Assembly: GCF_022539505.1 (NCBI RefSeq)
Contig: NC_061510.1
Span: 37,163,047 to 37,227,046, forward strand
Source of the DNA: Lolium rigidum
Lineage: Eukaryota; Streptophyta; Magnoliopsida; Poales; Poaceae
Length of the DNA: 64,000 nt
Direction of reading: 5' to 3'
Of the stretch, positions 57,788-64,000 are shown piece by piece (within the stretch, counting starts at the first letter, position 1; the number at the start of each line of letters is the position of its first letter). Both the position numbers and the translations under genes were made by a program. Under the pieces are notes generated by a model. The model had not been told where the DNA came from, did not search any database, and saw only the letters and a program-made list of their open reading frames with translations.

Positions 57788-58346
57788 GGGTGTGTTTGGA
57801 TTATAGCCAATGCCTACCATACCAAAAATTTGGCAAGCCCACGACATTAGGTCGTTGTTTGGCTTAACGCCAATATATTTGCTCGCCAAAGTTCGCCCGA
57901 GCCTGTCCACGTAATTTTCGCCCACGCGAGGGCGAGCTGATGGCACGGAAATCGTGCGCCAAAATATTGGCTGCCCCGCCCGCTCGGGTCGTCCTAGTGG
58001 GTCCGGTGTAATCAATGCTTGATTCCCTTGTGGAGTAAATACGAACAACAATCCAGCGCTCTATTTTCTTTGTTATTATGCCAGCAGTACTCTGCTAACT
58101 ACTGCTACAAGGAAACATTCCGTTAAAGAAAGAACTACCACTAGAATTTTTTTTCTTTAGGTGTTCAGCGCACTGCAATAGTCGCTTATGATTTTGCACC
58201 GGTTGCAAACAAAACGGAGGCACTAGTCTACCCAAAATTTGGAAGAGCAATGGCTATAATCCAAACAACAACACCTTGCCAAAATTTTGGTCATGCCAAA
58301 AATTTGGTAGGGCTTGTTGCTGTTGGGGCTCAAACCAAACACACCC
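57788..58346. mobile_element. TIR element of uncertain superfamily, 559 bp
   Basis: It starts GGGTGTGTTTGGATTATAGC and ends TCAAACCAAACACACCC, giving a 12-base perfect TIR. Inside, CCAAAAATTTGGCAAGCC near the left end mirrors CCAAAAATTTGGTAGGGC near the right. CAA flanks both sides (57785-57787, 58347-58349), which fits a 3-bp duplication, but the outer border could shift by a few bases, so PIF/Harbinger or hAT origin is left open. Confidence 0.7.
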
Positions 58347-58519
58347 CAAGACTATGCATGGTTTGGTACCAACTCGCCCAAGCTGTCGAACCAAACCAAG
58401 GGCAACTGTGTCACAAACTAACTTGTCTATTGGATCCAAGCTCGTGAACAACAATAGTGTTAGCTACCTTTTAATTATGTGCGATGCATGAGAAGACCAT
58501 GCCATTTTCTCACTTCGTA

Positions 58520-59107
58520 AATGTGAACGTCAGCCGTTGAGTTCGCTGACAGTTAGGGAGCTCGGTGGCCTCAGCGGCGTGGCGAGCGACAATGGTGACC
58601 ACAATGAGCCCATGCGCTGTGGCATCGGAGGCGAAGCGTGGGACGATGGTGGCCTCAATGAGTATTGACCCGGTGAGCGAGAAGAGAAGTAGCACTGCAA
58701 CGCATGCAAATGCCTCTTGTTGGCCACGATCACCGCCGCGGTGAGGTGCACCGCACACGGCAATGGCCAAAACATGAACTTACGCTTAGAACTCGCCACG
58801 ACGGAGAATACGAGGAGGACAACTTTGAATGAGGTGATGATCATGGACACCGCTAGGGACCCGACCGGATGTGGCAATAAGTGGCGCATGTGGCAATCGT
58901 AGCAACGACATGCTGATGGTGAGCGGCGCAACACAACACGTTCATCACGACGGCAAGTTGGGCGAGACCGATTGCCACATCGTCGCGGATGCAATAACAA
59001 GGTCGAGTATGTTGGCCGTCGCGGCGTGGGCAATCTCGGCGAGTCGTGTGACGTGAGGTTGTGAGGAGGAGCTTGCTAACCAACACCACCACGTTGCTGT
59101 TGCCCAT
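58520..59107 (-). pseudogene. Decayed gene for a small membrane protein, function unknown
   Basis: The minus-strand ATG at 59107 opens MGNSNVVVLVSKLLLTTSRH. By changing frame about four times, hydrophobic segments follow in order: AIGLAQLAVVMNVLCCAAHH, LAVSMIITSFKVVLLVFSVV, then ASSKRKFMFWPL and AVHLTAAVIVA, and ACVAVLLLFSLTGSILIEAT followed by AHGLIVVTIVARHAAEATEL. Together these suggest a protein of about 190 residues with three to four membrane segments. The plus strand is GC-rich (codon-like) only within this interval, which supports a real former gene. I do not recognise the family. Confidence 0.5.
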
Positions 59108-59179
59108 TGAAATGCGTGTCTTCGTCAGCCGTCGTAAACTGCGAAACCAAACTAGCCAAAATCACCAGTATGTAGATAT

Positions 59180-59330
59180 TTAGTAGTGACTTCGTTTATC
59201 TCAAGACCCACCGTATAAACTTCTTGAACCCCATCTCTCGGAGGTGCTTATAGGGTAGTGTGTGCGTGTACGTGATAATAAAAGTGAGCATATTTACGTA
59301 TTTGCAAGGGTCTGTATTATGTTTGTTAAA
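59180..59330 (+). mobile_element. Decayed 3' part of an Au SINE
   Basis: GTGACTTCGTTTATCTCAAG, TCTCGGAGGTGCTTATAGGG and GTGTGCGTGTACGTGATAAT follow the Au SINE 3' half (compare 54470-54580). The head is absent. Confidence 0.65.
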
Positions 59331-59629
59331 GAAAAAATTAATAAAAGTGTGACACGTCTAAAAAAAAAGAGTTTTCACAGCGTGAGACTGACAGACGGAG
59401 CCCACGCAGGTAACGACTTCTCCTTGCTTTCCCCGTGCAGCAAAGCATCTCTCGCGACACGAAGTCCTGGACCAACAGCTGCGACTGCGAGCGAACCGAG
59501 GAGGACACCGCAACCGCCGGATCCGGCCCCGTCCCCATCCCCATCCCCGCCGGCTGCAGCCGATCGCCGCCTTCCGAATCCGACCCCGGTCCCCGTTCCA
59601 CGCCGCCGCCGCCGCGGGAAGCGCCGGCC
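59331..59629 (+). promoter_or_regulatory. Presumed promoter and 5' leader of the Rab gene
   Basis: A GC-rich, C-dense leader (59440-59629) precedes the ATG with the context GCCGGCCATGGGC. I see no TATA box. The decayed SINE ends about 50 bp before this leader, so the promoter may include retroelement sequence. Confidence 0.5.
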
Positions 59630-62600
59630 ATGGGCTGCTCCTCCTCCGTGCCAGGTTAGTTGATCTTCCCCTTTTCGATTCAATTCGTTCTTCGTCTGAT
59701 AGTGGCCTGCTGCGGGCGCCGTGCCTCGAGTGTTAGGGTAGATGTCTGATGCTGTTCGTAGCTTTAATTCGAGCCTCGATCGGTATTTATGTTTTCCCGG
59801 CTGGGGTTGATGCCTCCTAATATTGGTCAGGCCACATATTTTCCTCAATTTTGTTGAGTAGAGAACACTCTTCAACTGCCGGTGATAAATCCGTAGGATC
59901 CGTTAGAACGGCGTGTCCGCGCTGTCTCCGCAGATGGAGTGCGAGAGTTTGCAGCTGGAGCAGAGGAATTAGTCAACTACTTACCGTATTTTCATGCGTG
60001 CAGCTGCTGGAAGTACCGGAGCGCTGAGGAACATCGACGGCAGCTCTTCTGCTACTGACTCAAACGAGTTGCGTGCAAAGGTACCTTTCCCCCCCCTTCT
60101 GTCCGCCTGCTTATGTTGTCGTTGCTTGCGGTACCAGGACAAGCTTTTGCAAGTATTTGCAACCATAGTTTCCCCTTGCATGACATTAGAGCCAACAATT
60201 AATTTAAGCCACACCGTACGGTAGTGTACAGAAGACAGACCATTGGCAAGATTCAGAAATATGATGGCTTGGAAACAACATCCAGAACATGCTATTTTCC
60301 TTCTGCACCGTGATCTGGATAATAATTCCTATAGGGTCTAGTGTATATGAATTGGTAGTATTCTGCATCGGCCTAATAGGTCAACTGAACCTCGTCACCT
60401 ATTTCCATGTGTACTACTACTTATATACCCCTTCAGCAAAATACAGTGAGATACACTGCATTGATGTTTGTATCATTTACTTGTGCCTACACTTAATATT
60501 TATAAGTGAAACTGGAAATCATTTTAGTATGGACAAGCTCTGTTGTACAAGGTGGGAATCATGCAGTTGCTCTGCTCAACATTTTTGCTCTAGGATATCT
60601 GGTGTTGTACTGGATGATTTTGGACATTTCTGTGGCCAATAAAATAGAATCTGTCAGCTGCTTCATGCGTCCATTCTTTAACTATTCCACTATTGATTTG
60701 ATCTGACATACATATTAGTGTAACACCTTTCTGGGTAGGCATTGATCCCCATGGGGCAGGATATGCCTATATAGGGCTGCAAGTGGGGCGGGTTGCGGGA
60801 CAACAAATTGTACTAGCTCTTCTTTAAATCTGACTCAATCTGTAACCAGGTTTGCTCTAATTTTGCTGTTTGCGGGACTTTGCGGGCGCGCCGCTTGCAA
60901 CCCTAGGCCTATATGTCCTAGCTTGTTTATGTGTGGATGTTTTTAAAATTTTGCATAATTCATGAGCAAGGTACCTTCCCCCCCTCTGTCTGCGCCTGCT
61001 TATATTGTCGTTGCTTGCGGTATCAGGACAAGCAATTGCAAGTATTTGCAACACCATAGTTTCCCCTTGCATGACATTAGAGCCAACAATTAATTTAAGC
61101 CACACCGTCCGGTAGTGTACAGAAGACAGACCATTGGCCAGATTCAGATATATGATAGCTTGGAACAACATGTAAAATGTACTAACTTTTTCTTCTTCAC
61201 TCTTCATCTGGATAAGAATTCCTCTAGGGTCTAGTGTATGTGGATTGGTAGTATTCTGCGTCAGCTTATCAGGTCAACTGAACTTCGTCCACCTATTTCT
61301 ATGTGTACTATATAATATGCCCCTTCAGTAGAATACAGCGAAATACATTGCATCGATGTTTGTATCGTCTACTTGTTGCCTACCGTAATATTTATATGTT
61401 CTGTCTTATTGTTATAAGTGAAACTGGAAATCATTTTAGTACGGACAAGCTCTTTTGTACAAGGTGGGAATCATGCTGTTGCTCAGCTCAACATTTTTAG
61501 TCTAGGATATCTGGTGTTTTTTTTAGCGTGAATATCTCGTGTTGTACTGGATGATTTTGGATATTTGGGTGGCCAATAAAATAGAATCTGTCAGCTGCTT
61601 CATGCGGCTGTTCTTTAACTATTCCACAATTAATTTGATCTAACATTCATATTAGTGCAACACCTCTCTGGGTAGTACTGATTCCCATGGGGCAGGATAT
61701 ACCTATATGTGCATACACATAGCGTGTTTGGATGTTCTTTAAAATTTGGTATGTTCCATGACCAAGGTGCCACATTAAGCTTTGGTTCAATTGTCAATAA
61801 ACATAAGATGTAAACCATACCATTTGACATTTGTTGCTTGTACATGTTTTGACAACCTCCAAACAATATGTTTGAAACATTTTATCATTTTACACAAAAC
61901 TACATTGTTGTTGTTTGAACAGACTCCTGTTTTTTTCATCCTGGGAATGTGACTCTTTTTGATAGCATGACAAAAATAGAAGCGGAGATATATTTATGCA
62001 CATGAACGATTTGAAACTCTGTTTTCCTTCTGTCCAGTAATTTATTTCATGGTTGGCCCTGTTGAACGCATGTATCGTGTCTAATGATGGTTAGTGGCTC
62101 TGTTTGATGTTCTCATTATCTTCACGTTGCAGCTGGTATTGCTCGGGGACTCAGGTGTTGGAAAAAGCTGCATCGTCCTTCGATTTGTTCGTGGCCAGTT
62201 CGATCCGACTTCCAAGGTAACTGAAATGTTCCTTGACTTGGTTGCGTTTCTCTCGCTTCAGAAGTTCCATTATTTATTTATTTATTTTAAAATAATTTTA
62301 GGTAACTGTTGGTGCATCGTTTTTATCGCAAACATTGGCATTGGAGGATTCGACAATAGTGAAGTTTGAAATCTGGGATACCGCTGGACAAGAGAGGTAC
62401 ATATATTTTTTTTCTTTGCTGTAACCATCTTATAATGATAGGTATTTAACAAGTTGTTGAGAAGTCATGACTGATAAGATAACCTGTCAATTTCAGGTAT
62501 GCTGCCTTGGCACCTCTTTATTACAGGGGAGCTGCTGCTGCTATTATTGCCTATGATATAACTAATCCAGAATCATTTAAGAAAGCACAATATTGGGTGA

Positions 62601-63602
62601 AGGTGAACTATGCTAACTCTCTTTTATTCAGTTCTTTGCTGTCCATTCCTTTAGTACTAGATTTTCTTATGCTCAATACTCTAAGACTACTATTTAAAAT
62701 ATGTTGGAGATGACCATGTTCTATCTGGATAATTCCTGCATAACAGAATTGGTTGTGGACATAATCGAAGTGTACCTTACAAATTAGAAGTTGTCAAGTC
62801 CGTTATGTATCCCATTGTCTCAATTCAGTTTGGCTGCTGTGTATTCAAATTTCCCTTTTATATTTCCTATACTGCAGGAACTTCAAAAACATGGTAATTC
62901 TGGTATTATCATGGTTCTGGTTGGTAACAAAGCTGATCTACATGAAAGTCGAAGTGTAGCTTCTCAGGTATGAGCATATACTTCGTTGTGAAGTCGCAAC
63001 GATTACTTTTGTTTTGATGATATTGTGCACTTTCTGAAGGATGCGCAAGAGTATGCGGAGAAGAATAGCATGCTTTTCATGGAGACGTCAGCAAAAACAG
63101 CTGATAATATAAATCAAGTATTCGAGGTATGCTTCTGAGTACATCTGGCAACTTTATTATGCATAATGTAGAAGATGAGCAGTTAATAAGTTATACTAGC
63201 TGGTTAACAATTGTAGTGATAATTGCGGTGTTTTTTTTGACAAAGTAATCAAATCTAATGTCTCAAAGCCTTAGACTTCAGAAATTTTGAATTTTTATCA
63301 AATCATTTATGGATGAGTCATCTCATGGACCAGAACTACATGGAACAACCAATATCAACTCATACCTTCTCATTTTGTTTTTTATAATCTTAATTTTTTT
63401 TTTCTCGAGAGGCCAGTTACTCAAAACAATTCTAGGGGTTTGTCACAATTTTTAAATGCTTCTCTTATGTTAAATTCCCCGCTTAAACTTTGCATCTGTA
63501 TTACTACTGCCATGGAGAACACTTTGTCAACGTCATCCTAACGAATTCATGTTCCTGGGACAGGAAATTGCAAAGAGGTTACCCAAGCCAACAACGTCGT
63601 GA
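59630..63602 (+). CDS. RABF1: Plant-specific Rab5 GTPase, RABF1/ARA6 class
   Basis: Eight exons (59630-59654, 60004-60080, 62133-62216, 62302-62396, 62497-62602, 62878-62967, 63040-63126, 63564-63602) join in frame to 200 residues. The start MGCSSSVP carries Gly2 for N-myristoylation and Cys3 for palmitoylation. Guanine-nucleotide motifs are complete: GDSGVGKS (39-46), WDTAGQE (87-93), NKAD (146-149) and ETSAK (174-178). The Rab5-type switch is VTVGASF. The C-terminus, RLPKPTTS, has no cysteines, unlike ordinary prenylated Rabs. This combination defines the plant ARA6/RABF1 group, which works on endosomes, including traffic toward the plasma membrane. All splice sites are GT-AG and there is no defect. 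Intron 2 (60081-62132) is the longest and contains a tandem duplication. The symbol reflects class membership; the exact orthologue name depends on the species. Confidence 0.95.
60081..61766. repeat. Tandem duplication within intron 2 of the Rab gene
   Basis: Copy one is 60081-60970 and copy two is 60971-61766. Each begins GTACCTT right after an AAG, so the exon 2 splice donor is copied. Each runs through TTGCATGACATTAGAGCCAA, CCACACCGT, GTGTACAGAAGACAGACC, GGTCAACTGAAC and CCCATGGGGCAGGATAT, and ends CCATGACCAAG or TTCATGAGCAAG. A MITE interrupts copy one only. Divergence is moderate (order of ten percent by eye). Confidence 0.9.
60772..60905. mobile_element. hAT-type MITE, 134 bp
   Basis: Its ends TAGGGCTGCAAG and CTTGCAACCCTA form a near-perfect TIR. 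Flanking 8-bp sequences TGCCTATA (60764-60771) and GGCCTATA (60906-60913) differ at one base, as expected for an older 8-bp duplication. The corresponding place in copy two of the intron duplication has no insertion. Confidence 0.88.
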
Positions 63603-64000
63603 TGAACAGCGCTGGTGTATACTGCAGAGTGTGCGAGCGAGTGACACACACAGAAGTCTGCGCCCATGTAAAGTTTGATGCGAATCCATACGAGAGTCTG
63701 GGCATTGCTTGAAAACAGAGGATAATGTAAAGCTTTCGTGTCAACTGTATTATAAACCGACCGTGTTAACTGCAGAAAGAATCTTTTGTTTAGTTTTTTC
63801 GGAGACGAATCATACATAGCCTAAAGGCGAAGTTGCTGGCCATGCTATCCGCAGGCAGCGTGACGCGTCCATGGCCTGTACTGTTTACGCTTGAACGAGT
63901 GATTTCATCAATGGCCTGTACTGTTTACGCCATTCCATAGGCGTTCGAGCATTATTTCCAAGCAATTTAGCTCACTTTTTCGTAGTACGATGTTACACCA
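63603..64000. other. 3' untranslated region and downstream flank of the Rab gene
   Basis: No further gene is seen. A phrase TGGCCTGTACTGTTTACGC occurs twice (63873 and 63913). No canonical AATAAA signal is visible, which is common in plants. Confidence 0.6.

Overview
The window is nuclear DNA of a grass, most likely Pooideae (Triticeae, Aveneae or a relative). The evidence is intron-containing plant genes, GC-rich exons, an Au-type SINE, Tourist-like MITEs, a CACTA transposon with CGCCGACGGC subterminal repeats, and a grass Tat-lineage Ty3/gypsy element. Nothing in it is bacterial or organellar. The species cannot be fixed from the sequence alone.

Positions 382-42062 are one nested block of mobile DNA. 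The outermost element is a CACTA (En/Spm) transposon. Both termini begin CACTACAGGAATGG, it is flanked by the 3-bp target duplication CCT, and its subterminal zones are full of GCCGACGGC and CCCTCGGCGTA words. It carries minus-strand remnants of two transposase-type genes (1077-3755 and 3950-4571), long hairpins, a G-rich block, a 158-bp tandem repeat, a roughly 340-bp tandem array of about 13 units, an AP2/ERF-like reading frame with its own TATA box, and a TTAGGG-like array. A Tat-lineage gypsy element (10762-39620, minus strand, 384-bp LTRs, TSD CCCGG) sits inside the 340-bp array. Its integrase is in turn split by a third element (17961-33718, plus strand) with 6,442-bp LTRs, a 2.9-kb interior that has lost coding capacity, and TSD CATCG. 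The order of insertion is therefore CACTA, then Tat element, then giant-LTR element. Without the insertions the CACTA element is about 12.8 kb. The Tat element also carries spliced, oppositely transcribed extra genes (12577-15269 and about 15544-16439).

Positions 42063-64000 are gene-bearing DNA. An intact four-exon gene at 46195-47771 encodes a 415-residue heavy-metal-associated isoprenylated plant protein (HIPP) with two CxxC HMA domains and the C-terminal farnesylation box CSVM. An intact eight-exon gene at 59630-63602 encodes a 200-residue plant-type Rab5 GTPase of the RABF1/ARA6 class, with an N-terminal MGC acylation signal and no C-terminal prenyl cysteine. Between and around them lie two copies of a diverged segmental duplication, four Tourist-like MITEs, an Au SINE and two decayed SINE pieces, a LINE 3' end, a TIR element and a decayed membrane-protein gene. 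Intron 2 of the Rab gene holds a tandem duplication interrupted by a hAT-type MITE.

One technical pattern affects the whole nested block. Paired LTRs and array units differ repeatedly at CAG/CTG trinucleotides, which swap with CGA, TCG, CGG, CCG or CG. Several frameshifts in the mobile-element genes fall at the same motif. This may be a base-calling artefact at methylated CHG sites, so some of the broken genes reported here may be less broken than they look.
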